From Streptomyces ureilyticus (GTDB taxonomy: Bacteria > Actinomycetota > Actinomycetes > Streptomycetales > Streptomycetaceae), in assembly GCF_011045025.1 (NCBI RefSeq), contig NZ_JAAKZX010000072.1, positions 1 to 42,023 on the forward strand: 42,023 bases of DNA, written 5' to 3'. Position 1 is the stretch's first letter. Every line of letters begins with the position of its first letter. The translations under genes and the position numbers were made by a program. Below, piece by piece: positions 16,804 through 25,848 of this stretch. The notes under the pieces are model-generated. The model worked only from the letters and a program-made list of their open reading frames with translations, searched no databases and was not told where the DNA came from.

Positions 16804-16865
16804 GCCCTGGATCTTGTTGGTGATGTACGCGGCTTGAATCATACGGACGTACGAGCCCTGGATCT
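16804..16865. repeat. Direct repeat pair GCCCTGGATCT upstream of the permease gene
   Basis: The 11-mer GCCCTGGATCT occurs at 16804-16814 and 16855-16865, 51 bases apart (about five helical turns), 110-170 bases upstream of the permease start. It could be a pair of binding sites for a regulator that loops or binds cooperatively. The rest of 16695-17054 shows no gene. Confidence 0.4.
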
Positions 16866-17054
16866 CATGCGTGGCTACCCGAACCAGCCCTGTGGGCTGC
16901 GATTCGTCGGCCTCCAGAGGTGCTTCGCCTCGCGATCTCGGCGAGACCGGCCGATCCGAGTTCCCGCCCCAACCAGCACTGCTTGAAGCCGGCCCACTCT
17001 GCCTGGGGACGTACGGGGGGCAGTCGTGACCCACACCGTGCCCAGGTGCAGCGC

Positions 17055-17306
17055 GACTTATGGCCCAACCAGTAGGGTGCGCGGATCGAGTTCGTGGAGC
17101 GGCGGCTCGCTACCTAGACCGTCCGCATCGCGGACGCCTCGATCACCAAGGGCGCGCCGGACAAAGGCGGCTTCCTCGCGCTGTATGAGCGCGACGGTCG
17201 CGCGGCGGCGGTGCTCTCCGTGGACCGCCCGCCTCCCTTCATGCGGGCCAGGCGCGAACTGGCGCGCGGGGCAAGCGCGGTGAAGGCGGCAGCCGCCTCC
17301 CGATGA
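17055..17306 (+). pseudogene. Remnant of a ferredoxin-reductase C-terminus
   Basis: One frame reads W-P-N-Q-stop-G-A-R-I-E-F-V, which matches the W-(S/T)-D-Q-(Y/H)-G-x-R-I-x-x-V segment of NAD(P)H-dependent ferredoxin reductases. After a second stop it continues GAPDKGGFLALYERDGR and AAVLSVDRPPPFMRARREL, the typical end of the reductase C-terminal domain. The two in-frame TAG codons are at 17073-17075 and 17115-17117; a natural stop is at 17304. Upstream text cannot be joined in frame, and the FAD and NAD-binding domains are missing. This is a decayed 3' fragment, not an expressed gene. Confidence 0.65.
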
Positions 17307-17344
17307 GCCGGTCTTGAGTTCCGGACCAGCTCATCGGGACCTCA

Positions 17345-17878
17345 TCAGGAGTGCGACAACTGCCCCGCGCCGCCCCGACGACGTATCCGCTCCTTGGCGC
17401 GCTCGGACGCCCGCTCCTGGCGCCGTGCCTTGCGTCGCTCGCGCCGCAAGGCACGCGCTGTGCTGCTCGGTGTCGACACCACGCCGTTCCGCTGGAGCCA
17501 CACCTGTCGGGTCACCCACACGTCCAGCGCGCCCCACGTGGCGACCACCGTGCTCGCCACACTGCTCAGAACCATGGGGAACGCGAGCCAGGAACCGGCC
17601 AGTGTGCACAGGAAGGCCACCATCGCCTGGATGAGTGTGAGGGCGATGATGATGACGGCTCGCACCGCGGACGTACGCACCGGATCGGGCAGCCGTGGTT
17701 TGTGCGCGGGCTCCTCGACCCACAGCGGCCGGTAGTACGCCCGCTCTTCCGCCTCCTGCTCCTGCTCCTGCTGCGCCGGAATGTCGCGATCCGGCGCCTC
17801 TGCCTGGGCGTACCGCTCCGCCACCGCCGTTGCCCCGACGCTCAGCTCGGGCGCCTCGCGCTGCTCTGCCGTGCCCAT
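17345..17878 (-). CDS. Small membrane protein with two transmembrane segments
   Basis: Protein of 177 residues that I cannot assign to a named family. An acidic Glu/Gln-rich cytoplasmic N-terminus (QEQEQEAEERAYYRPLWVEEP) leads into two hydrophobic helices (about 75-97 and 103-125, separated by the GSWLAF turn). A very basic Arg/Lys-rich tail follows (about 148-177). The tail may bind RNA, DNA or acidic lipids. The ATG at 17878 has GGGAG upstream; a GTG at 17896 would add six residues. It is divergent from the conservon, as membrane proteins often are, but no functional link is visible. Confidence 0.7.
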   Translation of the reverse strand: MGTAEQREAPELSVGATAVAERYAQAEAPDRDIPAQQEQEQEAEERAYYRPLWVEEPAHKPRLPDPVRTSAVRAVIIIALTLIQAMVAFLCTLAGSWLAFPMVLSSVASTVVATWGALDVWVTRQVWLQRNGVVSTPSSTARALRRERRKARRQERASERAKERIRRRGGAGQLSHS

Positions 17879-18307
17879 CAACTTGTCACTCCCCACCGCT
17901 CAGCAGCCCCTCGCTCCGTGTCACGAGACATCAACACCCCACGGCTGCTCGGCTTGCGCCGTTTTATGCCACCTGGGTGCGGCATGCGGCGCCTGAGCCG
18001 ATTCCGTCCCCAACTCCCATACAGAAAGACGATCGACGTACCCCGAAGATTCCCAACCCGCGAAAAATTTCAGCCAACTGACCAAGCGTCTCGAGAGGTT
18101 GGCGTCCGGCGTTCTGTGCCGGATTCGGGGAGGCAATCTCCCCCAATGAACGGACAACTGCGGATGTCTTGTTCCTGTCGCGTCGATGAAACGGAAGGAG
18201 TCCGTCCGGACGGGCCTTCGAGTTCCCCGTGTGTCGGTAGTAGGCTCGCGCCGTTTGTTGACGCACATGTGTACCCCCGTCCGGAGGGGGTCGAGCTGGG
18301 GGAGGCC
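17879..18307. other. Intergenic region between the small membrane protein and cvnA
   Basis: This is a divergent promoter region of about 430 bases, noticeably richer in A/T than its surroundings around 18040-18070 (includes GAAAAATTTC). I see no RNA gene, no confident promoter pair and no strong palindrome. GGGGGAGG just before 18308 is the cvnA ribosome-binding site. Confidence 0.5.
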
Positions 18308-21300
18308 ATGCGCTTTCGCGGGAAGTCCATCCGCCGGAAGATCGTGGCGCTGCTGATCGTGCCGCTGGTGTCTCTGACCGCTATCTGGGGCTTCGCCACG
18401 GTACTCACCGGGCGCGAGGCAGGTGAGCTGTTCGACGCTTCGTCCGTCGTGGAGAAGGTCACCTATCCCACCGAGGACACCGTCCGCGTCCTGCAGCAGG
18501 AACGCCGTCAGACCCTCGTCTATCTTGCCGACCCCCGCGCCTCCGACGGGCTCGCCGCACTCCGCCGCAGCCGGGCGGCCACCGACGACGCCATCGCTGA
18601 GATCCGCGGAAACGCCAGGAACTCCGACGTACGGGACGCGGTGGGCGAGGGCACCGGCGGTCGGCTGACGGCGATGCTGGATTCCCTGGAGGGCGTCGAG
18701 TCACTGCGCCGCAGCGTCGAACAGGGCACAGTCACCCGGTCCCAGGCCCTGGAGCGCTACAACAGCCTCGTCGAGCCCTGCTTCGACGTGCTTTCAAACC
18801 TTCATGTGGTCGACGACGTGGAGATGGACAAGCAGGCCCGCGCCCTCGTCAACATCGCCCTCGCGCGGGAACTGCTCTCCCGAGAGGACGCCCTGCTGGG
18901 CTCGGCGCTGGTCGTCGGCAGGCTTTCCGCCGGCGAGGTCCGCGACATCTCCGACCTCGTGGCACAGCGCGAGCTGTTGTACGACACCAACCTGCCGCAG
19001 CTCCCCTCCGCGGACCGCGAACGCTACGAGCTGTTCTGGAAGAATGCCGCGCCCGCTCCACTGCGGGCGGCCGAACAGGCCGTCATGTCCTCCGAGGCAG
19101 GCAAGCCCCGTGGCGTCACCGCGAAGAGCTGGGACACCGAGGCCGCCAATGTCCTCGACGAGCTGGGCACCCTCAACGACGAGGCGAGCGACCGCTACCA
19201 GGACCGTGTCCGCCCGATCGCTGTCGACGTCATCGTCAGGGCGGCCGTCGCCGGCGTCCTCGGCCTGATCGCCCTACTGGTCTCGCTCTTCCTGTCCGTA
19301 CGCATCGGCCGCGGCCTCATCCGCGACCTGCGCGGGCTGCGCCTGGATGCCCACGAGGCGTCCGGGGTGCGACTGCCCAGCGTGATGCGCCGGCTGTCCG
19401 CGGGCGAACAGGTCGACGTCGAGACTGAGGTGCCACGCCTGGAGTACGACAAGAACGAGATCGGCGAGGTCGGCCAGGCACTCAACACCCTCCAGCGCGC
19501 CGCGGTCGAGGCCGCCGTCAAGCAGGCCGAACTGCGCGACGGCGTCTCCGAGGTCTTTGTGAACCTCGCCCGCCGCAGCCAGGTCCTGCTGCACAAGCAG
19601 CTCACCCTGCTCGACAGCATGGAGCGCAGGACCGAGGACACCGACGAACTCGCCGATCTCTTCCGTCTCGACCATCTGACCACCCGCATGCGCCGCCACG
19701 CCGAGGGCCTGGTGATCCTCTCCGGCGCGGCCCCCTCCCGGCAGTGGCGCAAGCCCATCCAGCTGATGGACGTCGTCCGCGCCGCCGTCGCAGAGGTCGA
19801 GGACTACGAACGTATCGAGGTACGCCGACTGCCACGCATGGCCGTCACCGGTCCCGCGGTCGCCGACCTCACCCACCTCGTGGCCGAACTCCTGGAGAAC
19901 GCCACGGTGTTCTCGCCCCCGCACACCGCGGTCCAGGTGCTCGGCGAACGCGTCGCCAACGGCTTCACGCTGGAGATCCACGACCGCGGTCTGGGTATGG
20001 CTCCTGAAGCCCTCCTCGACGCCAACCTGCGGCTCGCCGAGACCCCGGAGTTCGAGCTGTCGGACACCGACCGGCTCGGGCTCTTCGTCGTCAGCCGCCT
20101 CGCCCAGCGGCAGAACGTACGCGTCTCCTTGCAGCCGTCCCCGTACGGCGGGACCACCGCCGTGGTGTTCATCCCCGACGCGTTGCTCACGGACGACGTG
20201 CCCGACACCAACGGCGTGGGCTTCCGGCTCGACCGGGCGCTCCAGCCGAAGGAGGGCGACGACAACCGCAAGGCCGCGCTCTCCCAGGTACCGGTCCAGC
20301 TTCCGGGCCTGCCGGCCTCCATTCTGGACGGGCCCATCGAGCTGGAGTCTCCCGTCGATCTGGACGCTCTCGACGACTTCCCGGACGGTCTCGATGACGA
20401 GGACAGCGAGCGTGGCGGCATCTTCCGTCCGCGCCGCTCTATCGCCGGAGTGCCCGTGGAGCAGCACCAGCAGGCACGCGAGGCCCCGAGCGAGTCGTCT
20501 CGCCCGGGTGATGGGGACCACCCCGGCGAACCCGTGCCGCTCCCGCGCCGCCGGGCCCCGAAACTCGTCAGCTCCCACGGCCGCCCCGTCTCCCAGACGA
20601 AGCCGCGGCGCGTGGAGCCGTTGGAACGCGCGGACGCCGAGCAGCTGACGCAGGCGGCGGAATCGGCCGAGGGGGCGCCCGCACGACCAGGCGCACTGGA
20701 GGAGCTGCCGAAGCGCACGCGAGCCGCCAAAGCCGATCGGCTGCCGGCGCGTAGGGAACCGGCGGATCCGCTTCCCCGCCGCCGACGCGAGCCCGAGGCC
20801 GCGCCGGACGCCGACACAGAGCCGGCGGACCGTGGGGCCGGGCTCAGCAGGACACCGGACCGCGACGCCGAACTCGGAAGAACCTCGGACCGTGACACCG
20901 GGTCCTCGGGCAGTACCCGGCCGGCCGGCCGCGGCCTTGAACCGGGAGGCCGCCGCCCAGAGCCTGGTGATGCGTCCACCCGCGGAGCCGAACGCCCCGA
21001 AGCCTCGGCCCGAGGCAGTGAGCCCGGCGAAGCCCCGGCCCTCCCCAAGCGGGAGTCGCGGCGCGGCACCGCGACGGGCGGCAGCCGCACCGGCGCCCCG
21101 CCCTCAGGCGGCGGCACCGGCCCACTGCCCCGACGCGTACGGCAGGCCAATCTGGCCCCGCAGTTGAAGGACGGACCCGACCGGCGTGCCGAGCGCGACG
21201 TGTCCCGCACCGGGAGCGGCACGGAAGGCACCGAGCGCGACGCCGACCAGGTACGCAACCGCATGGCTTCGCTCCAGCGCGGCTGGCAGCGCGGCCGTGA

Positions 21301-21370
21301 GGAGAACGCCGCGGGCGACGGGGCCCAGGGCGGCACAGCACAAGGAACGACTAAGGGGGACGGTCGATGA
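18308..21370 (+). CDS. cvnA: Conservon sensor histidine kinase CvnA (nitrate/nitrite-sensing domain)
   Basis: Protein of 1020 residues. A membrane helix near 10-30 is followed by an extracytoplasmic nitrate/nitrite-sensing (NIT) domain (about 45-305), a second helix at about 309-335 and a HAMP-like linker. The kinase core has DGVSEVFVNLARRSQVLLHKQL in place of a classic H-box, then an HATPase domain with the N box HLVAELLENATVFSPP (from about 522), G1 HDRGLGMAP and a DRLGLFVVSRLA lid. Residues from about 675 to the end are Pro/Arg/Glu-rich and look disordered. Conservon CvnA proteins sit at the membrane and signal with CvnB, CvnC and CvnD like an eukaryotic receptor-GTPase module. The stop overlaps the cvnB start. 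Confidence 0.93.
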   Translation: MRFRGKSIRRKIVALLIVPLVSLTAIWGFATVLTGREAGELFDASSVVEKVTYPTEDTVRVLQQERRQTLVYLADPRASDGLAALRRSRAATDDAIAEIRGNARNSDVRDAVGEGTGGRLTAMLDSLEGVESLRRSVEQGTVTRSQALERYNSLVEPCFDVLSNLHVVDDVEMDKQARALVNIALARELLSREDALLGSALVVGRLSAGEVRDISDLVAQRELLYDTNLPQLPSADRERYELFWKNAAPAPLRAAEQAVMSSEAGKPRGVTAKSWDTEAANVLDELGTLNDEASDRYQDRVRPIAVDVIVRAAVAGVLGLIALLVSLFLSVRIGRGLIRDLRGLRLDAHEASGVRLPSVMRRLSAGEQVDVETEVPRLEYDKNEIGEVGQALNTLQRAAVEAAVKQAELRDGVSEVFVNLARRSQVLLHKQLTLLDSMERRTEDTDELADLFRLDHLTTRMRRHAEGLVILSGAAPSRQWRKPIQLMDVVRAAVAEVEDYERIEVRRLPRMAVTGPAVADLTHLVAELLENATVFSPPHTAVQVLGERVANGFTLEIHDRGLGMAPEALLDANLRLAETPEFELSDTDRLGLFVVSRLAQRQNVRVSLQPSPYGGTTAVVFIPDALLTDDVPDTNGVGFRLDRALQPKEGDDNRKAALSQVPVQLPGLPASILDGPIELESPVDLDALDDFPDGLDDEDSERGGIFRPRRSIAGVPVEQHQQAREAPSESSRPGDGDHPGEPVPLPRRRAPKLVSSHGRPVSQTKPRRVEPLERADAEQLTQAAESAEGAPARPGALEELPKRTRAAKADRLPARREPADPLPRRRREPEAAPDADTEPADRGAGLSRTPDRDAELGRTSDRDTGSSGSTRPAGRGLEPGGRRPEPGDASTRGAERPEASARGSEPGEAPALPKRESRRGTATGGSRTGAPPSGGGTGPLPRRVRQANLAPQLKDGPDRRAERDVSRTGSGTEGTERDADQVRNRMASLQRGWQRGREENAAGDGAQGGTAQGTTKGDGR

Positions 21371-21807
21371 CCGCACCAAAGGACGCCGGCCACATCAGGA
21401 CCAACAAGGTGTCCGGCGAGCTCAACTGGCTCCTCGACGACCTGGTGGACCGCGTCGCCAGCATCCGCAAGGCACTCGTGCTCTCCAGCGACGGTCTGCC
21501 GACCGGCGTCTCCAAGGACCTGACCAGGGAGGACAGCGAGCACCTCGCCGCCGTGGCCTCCGGATTCCACAGCCTCGCCAAGGGCGTCGGCCGCCACTTC
21601 GAGGCGGGCAGTGTCCGGCAGACGATCGTCGAACTCGACGATGCGTTCCTGTTTGTCACAGCGGCCGGCGACGGTAGCTGTCTCGCCGTCCTCTCGGACG
21701 CTGACTCGGATGTCGGGCAGGTGGCCTACGAGATGACGTTGCTGGTCAAGAGGGTCGGCGCACATCTGGCACAGGCTCCGCGCACCGATCTGCCCGCAGG
21801 CGGGTAG
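21367..21807 (+). CDS. cvnB: Conservon roadblock/LC7-domain protein CvnB
   Basis: Protein of 146 residues, the standard length. The single roadblock/LC7 domain is clear: LNWLLDDLVDRVASIRKALVLSSDGLP at the N-terminus, then HLAAVASGFHSLAKGVGRHF, and FLFVTAAGDGSCLAVLSDADSDVGQVAYEM (read in parts). Roadblock proteins in conservons bridge the kinase and the GTPase and may act as a GTPase-activating factor, as MglB does for MglA. It overlaps cvnA by 4 bases (ATGA) and is 9 bases from cvnC. Confidence 0.95.
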   Translation: MTAPKDAGHIRTNKVSGELNWLLDDLVDRVASIRKALVLSSDGLPTGVSKDLTREDSEHLAAVASGFHSLAKGVGRHFEAGSVRQTIVELDDAFLFVTAAGDGSCLAVLSDADSDVGQVAYEMTLLVKRVGAHLAQAPRTDLPAGG

Positions 21808-21816
21808 TGGGATGGC

Positions 21817-22212
21817 ATGAGCGGAGACGGGCAGGGGATGTCCCACTGGTTCGACGACGAGGCCGGGCCGGTGGTCCGTCCGTATGCCATGACACGCGGC
21901 CGCACCACCAGCGCGGCCCAGCACCGCCTCGACCTGATCGCGGTCGTCGTGACGGAACCGCATGCCGACGACGCGGGGGCCGCCCAGACGCTGTCCCCGG
22001 AGCACGAGGACATCGTCGGACTCTGTCGCGACGCCCCGCAGTCGGTCGCCGAACTCGCCGCCGAACTTGACCTCCCCATCGGAGTGGTGCGTGTCCTCAT
22101 AGGAGATCTCGTGGCTGACGAAATGGTCCATGTGACTCGTCCGGTACCCCCCGCCGAGCTGCCGGACGAGAGTATTCTGCGCGACGTGATCAGCGGGCTC
22201 CGGGCGCTCTGA
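21817..22212 (+). CDS. cvnC: Conservon DUF742 protein CvnC
   Basis: Protein of 131 residues of the DUF742 family. Conserved text: VVRPYAMTRGRT near residue 20, then EHEDIVGLCRDAPQSVAELAAELDLPIGVVRVLIGDLV, a winged-helix-like segment, and the family ending at DESILRDVISGLRAL, where ILRDVISGL(R/Q)(A/K)L is diagnostic. Its role in the conservon membrane complex is structural or as a regulator of CvnA/CvnD. After it, 24 bases lead to the inserted hydantoinase gene. Confidence 0.95.
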   Translation: MSGDGQGMSHWFDDEAGPVVRPYAMTRGRTTSAAQHRLDLIAVVVTEPHADDAGAAQTLSPEHEDIVGLCRDAPQSVAELAAELDLPIGVVRVLIGDLVADEMVHVTRPVPPAELPDESILRDVISGLRAL

Positions 22213-22236
22213 GCAGCGCGGAAGCGGGAAACAGAC

Positions 22237-25200
22237 GTGACAGGCTGGCAGTTCTGGGTCGACCGAGGTGGCACGTTCACCGACATCGTCGCGCGTCGCC
22301 CCGACGGCCGCCTGCTCACCCACAAGCTCCTCTCCGACAACCCGGCGCGGTACGCCGACGCCGCCGTCGCGGGCGTACGGGAACTCCTCCGCGACGACGG
22401 CCCCATCGACGCCGTCCGCATGGGCACCACCGTCGCCACGAACGCCCTTCTGGAGCGCAAGGGCGAGCGCACCCTCCTCGTCGTCACACGCGGCTTCAGG
22501 GACGCGCTGCGCATCGCCTACCAGAACCGTCCGCGGATCTTCGCCCGCGCGATCGAGCTGCCCGAGCTGCTCTACGAGCGGGTCGTCGAGGTCGACGAGC
22601 GCATCGCCGCCGACGGAACCGTCCTGCATGCCCCCGATCTGGACGCCCTTGCCGGGCCGCTCCAGGAGGCGTACGACGACGGAATCCATGCCCTGGCCGT
22701 CGTCTGCATGCACAGCCACCTCCATCCCGCCCATGAGCAGGCCATCGGCGGGCTGGCCGCACGCATCGGCTTCCCGCAGATCTCGCTGTCCAGCGAGGTC
22801 AGCCCGCTGATGAAGCTCGTCCCGCGCGGCGACACGGCCGTCGTCGACGCCTACCTCTCGCCCGTGCTGCGCCGCTACGTCCAGCACGTCGCCGATGAGC
22901 TGCACGGGGTGCGGCTGATGTTCATGCAGTCCAACGGAGGGCTCGCCGAGGCCGGACAGTTCCGCGGCAAGGACGCCATCCTCTCCGGGCCCGCAGGCGG
23001 CATCGTCGGCATGGCACGGATGTCGCAGCTCGCCGGCTTCGACCGGGTCATCGGCTTCGACATGGGTGGCACCTCCACGGACGTCTCGCACTTCGCCGGC
23101 GAGTACGAACGCGTCTTCACCACCCAGATCGCCGGCGTACGGCTGCGCGCGCCCATGCTCGACATTCACACCGTCGCGGCAGGCGGCGGTTCCGTGCTCC
23201 ACTTCGACGGCTCCCGCTACCGCGTAGGGCCGGACTCGGCGGGCGCGGACCCGGGGCCCGCCTGTTACCGGAACGGCGGCCCACTCACCGTCACCGACGC
23301 CAATGTGGCTCTCGGCCGCATCCAACCCGCCCACTTCCCAAGGGTCTTCGGCCCGGACGGCGACCAGCCGCTCGACGACGCCCTGGTCCGCGACCGGTTC
23401 GTCGTCCTCGCACACGAGATCCGGGAAACGACCGGCGACGACCGCACTCCCGAGCAGGTCGCCGAGGGGTACCTGCAGATCGCGGTCGCCAATATCGCCA
23501 ACGCCGTCAAGCGGATCTCGGTGCAGAAGGGCCACGACGTCACCCGGTACGCCCTCACCACCTTCGGTGGCGCGGGAGGGCAGCACGCATGCATGGTCGC
23601 CGACTCGCTCGGGATCCGCACCGTCCTCGTGCCCCCCATGGCCGGCGTGCTCTCCGCCCTCGGCATCGGGCTCGCCGACACGACAGCCATGCGCGAACAG
23701 TCCGTCGAGGCGCCCCTGGAGGCGTCCTCGATGCCCGGTGTCCAGAAGACCGCGGACGACCTGGAGGGAGCTGCCCGCGCCGAGCTCCTCGCCGAGGACG
23801 TGCCCGAGGACCGCATCCGGGTCACCCGCCGGGCCCAGCTGCGCTATGACGGCACGGACACGGCACTCGTCGTCGAGCTGACCGAGCCCGACACCATGAT
23901 CCGCACCTTCGAAGACCGCCATCGCGCCACCTACTCCTTCACCCTCGACCGTCCGGTCGTGGTCGAAGCCCTCTCCGTGGAAGCCACCGGTCTCACCGAG
24001 CCCCCCGATCTCTCCGCCCTCGCCGCCCCTTACTCGGCCCCCGGCACCCCGGAGACCGTCAGCCTCCACACGGGCGGCGCCTGGCGCGACGTACCCCTGC
24101 ACCGTCGCGAGGAACTGCCCCCCGGCGAAACCGTCACCGGTCCCGCGATCATCACCGAGGCCAGCGCGACGACCGTCGTCGACGACGGCTGGCAGGCGGC
24201 CATGACCGACGACGGGCATCTGATCATGGAACGCGCGGCGGTCACAGAGAGTTCCGATCTCGGCACGGAAGCGGACCCTGTTCTCCTCGAGGTCTTCAAC
24301 AACCTCTTCATGTCGATCGCCGAGCAGATGGGCGCCCGCCTGGAGTCGACCGCCCAGTCGGTCAACATCAAGGAGCGCCTCGACTTCTCCTGCGCGCTCT
24401 TCGACCCCGAAGGCAACCTGGTCGCCAACGCCCCTCACATCCCTGTGCACTTGGGATCGATGGGTACCAGCGTCAAGGAGGTCATCCGCCGCCGGGGCTC
24501 AGGGATGCGCCCCGGGGACGCGTACGCCGTCAACGATCCGTACCACGGCGGTACCCACCTCCCCGACGTCACGGTGGTCACTCCGGTCTTCGACACGGAC
24601 GGTGACCAGATTCTCTTCTATGTCGCTTCCCGCGGCCATCACGCCGAGATCGGCGGTATCGCCCCCGGCTCGATGCCCGCGAACAGCCGCGCCATCGAGG
24701 AGGAGGGCGTCCTCTTCAACAACTGGCTGCTCGTGGAAGGCGGCCGTCTCCGGGAGGCGGAGACACTTCGGCTGCTCACCGAGGCGCCCTACCCCTCGCG
24801 CAACCCGAAGACCAACCTCGCCGACCTGCGCGCCCAGATCGCCGCCAACCAGAAGGGCGTCGACGAAGTCGCCCGCATGATCGAGAACTTCGGCCTCGAC
24901 GTCGTCCAGGCGTACATGAAGCACGTCCAGGACAACGCCGAGGAATCCGTACGCCGCGTCATCGACGCCCTGGAAGACGGTGAGTTCACCTACGAGACCG
25001 ACTCCGGCGCCGTCATCCGGGTGCGCATCTCCGTAGACCGCGAAAAACGCTCCGCCACCGTCGACTTCACCGGTACGTCGCCGCAGCTCGGCACCAACTT
25101 CAACGCACCCTTCTCGGTGGTCAACGCCGCCGTCCTTTACGTCTTCCGCACCCTGGTCGCCGACGACATCCCGCTCAACGACGGCTGTCTGCGCCCCCTG

Positions 25201-25848
25201 GACATCATCGTGCCACCCGGCTCGATGCTCGCCCCCGAACCCCCTGCCGCCGTGGTCGCCGGCAACGTCGAGACCTCGCAGGCCGTCACGGGTGCCCTCT
25301 ACGGAGCTCTCGGAATGCAGGCGGAGGGCTCCGGCACCATGAACAACGTCACCTTCGGCAACGAACGCCACCAGTACTACGAGACCGTGGCTTCCGGCTC
25401 CGGCGCCGGTGACGGCTTCGCCGGCGCATCCGTCGTCCAGACCCACATGACCAACTCGCGGCTCACGGACCCCGAGGTGCTCGAGTGGCGACTGCCCGTC
25501 CAGCTCGACGAGTTCGCCGTACGACGCGGCAGCGGTGGGGCCGGACGGTGGCGTGGTGGAGACGGCGCCGTACGCCGCATCCGGTTCCACGAGCCCATGA
25601 CCGTCTCCACGCTTTCCCAGCACCGCAGGGTCCCGCCCTACGGCATGGCGGGCGGCGAGCCCGGAGCACTGGGCGCCAACCGCGTGGAACGCGCGGACGG
25701 TACGGTCACCGAACTCGGCGGAAGCGACGCGGCGGACGTCGGCCCCGGCGACGTACTGGTCATCGAAACACCCGGAGGCGGCGGATACGGTCCACTCCCC
25801 GCCCCATCCCCGTACGACACCACTGAAGCAGAAGGAAGAGATCGATGA
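22237..25848 (+). CDS. Hydantoinase / ATP-dependent 5-oxoprolinase (HyuA-HyuB fusion)
   Basis: Protein of 1203 residues. The HyuA part (about 1-675) begins VDRGGTFTDIVARRPDGR (acetate-kinase-like ATP fold), then GTTVATNALLERKGER, an internal FDMGGTSTDV with Asp275, and AGPGGQ-type GGAGGQHACMVAD. The HyuB part (about 680-1190) begins DPVLLEVFNNLFMSIAEQMG and includes ERLDFSCALFD, NDPYHGGTHLPDVT and GGGGYG at the end. Both domains in one chain correspond to the eukaryotic-type OPLAH, which converts 5-oxo-L-proline plus ATP to glutamate; hydantoin is an alternative substrate. The GTG start has AGCGGAAGCG upstream. It lies between cvnC and cvnD and its stop overlaps cvnD (ATGA), so it is part of the conservon transcript. 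Confidence 0.88.
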   Translation: MTGWQFWVDRGGTFTDIVARRPDGRLLTHKLLSDNPARYADAAVAGVRELLRDDGPIDAVRMGTTVATNALLERKGERTLLVVTRGFRDALRIAYQNRPRIFARAIELPELLYERVVEVDERIAADGTVLHAPDLDALAGPLQEAYDDGIHALAVVCMHSHLHPAHEQAIGGLAARIGFPQISLSSEVSPLMKLVPRGDTAVVDAYLSPVLRRYVQHVADELHGVRLMFMQSNGGLAEAGQFRGKDAILSGPAGGIVGMARMSQLAGFDRVIGFDMGGTSTDVSHFAGEYERVFTTQIAGVRLRAPMLDIHTVAAGGGSVLHFDGSRYRVGPDSAGADPGPACYRNGGPLTVTDANVALGRIQPAHFPRVFGPDGDQPLDDALVRDRFVVLAHEIRETTGDDRTPEQVAEGYLQIAVANIANAVKRISVQKGHDVTRYALTTFGGAGGQHACMVADSLGIRTVLVPPMAGVLSALGIGLADTTAMREQSVEAPLEASSMPGVQKTADDLEGAARAELLAEDVPEDRIRVTRRAQLRYDGTDTALVVELTEPDTMIRTFEDRHRATYSFTLDRPVVVEALSVEATGLTEPPDLSALAAPYSAPGTPETVSLHTGGAWRDVPLHRREELPPGETVTGPAIITEASATTVVDDGWQAAMTDDGHLIMERAAVTESSDLGTEADPVLLEVFNNLFMSIAEQMGARLESTAQSVNIKERLDFSCALFDPEGNLVANAPHIPVHLGSMGTSVKEVIRRRGSGMRPGDAYAVNDPYHGGTHLPDVTVVTPVFDTDGDQILFYVASRGHHAEIGGIAPGSMPANSRAIEEEGVLFNNWLLVEGGRLREAETLRLLTEAPYPSRNPKTNLADLRAQIAANQKGVDEVARMIENFGLDVVQAYMKHVQDNAEESVRRVIDALEDGEFTYETDSGAVIRVRISVDREKRSATVDFTGTSPQLGTNFNAPFSVVNAAVLYVFRTLVADDIPLNDGCLRPLDIIVPPGSMLAPEPPAAVVAGNVETSQAVTGALYGALGMQAEGSGTMNNVTFGNERHQYYETVASGSGAGDGFAGASVVQTHMTNSRLTDPEVLEWRLPVQLDEFAVRRGSGGAGRWRGGDGAVRRIRFHEPMTVSTLSQHRRVPPYGMAGGEPGALGANRVERADGTVTELGGSDAADVGPGDVLVIETPGGGGYGPLPAPSPYDTTEAEGRDR

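Noticed and set aside
17026..17283. Small plus-strand open frame in the 16695-17344 gap
   Set aside because: It is a shifted frame over the ferredoxin-reductase remnant, with Ser/Arg/Pro-rich, non-protein-like composition.
19804..24450. Very long minus-strand open frame opposite cvnA-cvnB-cvnC-hydantoinase
   Set aside because: Spans several well-supported genes on the other strand and shows no family sequence; a GC-bias artefact.
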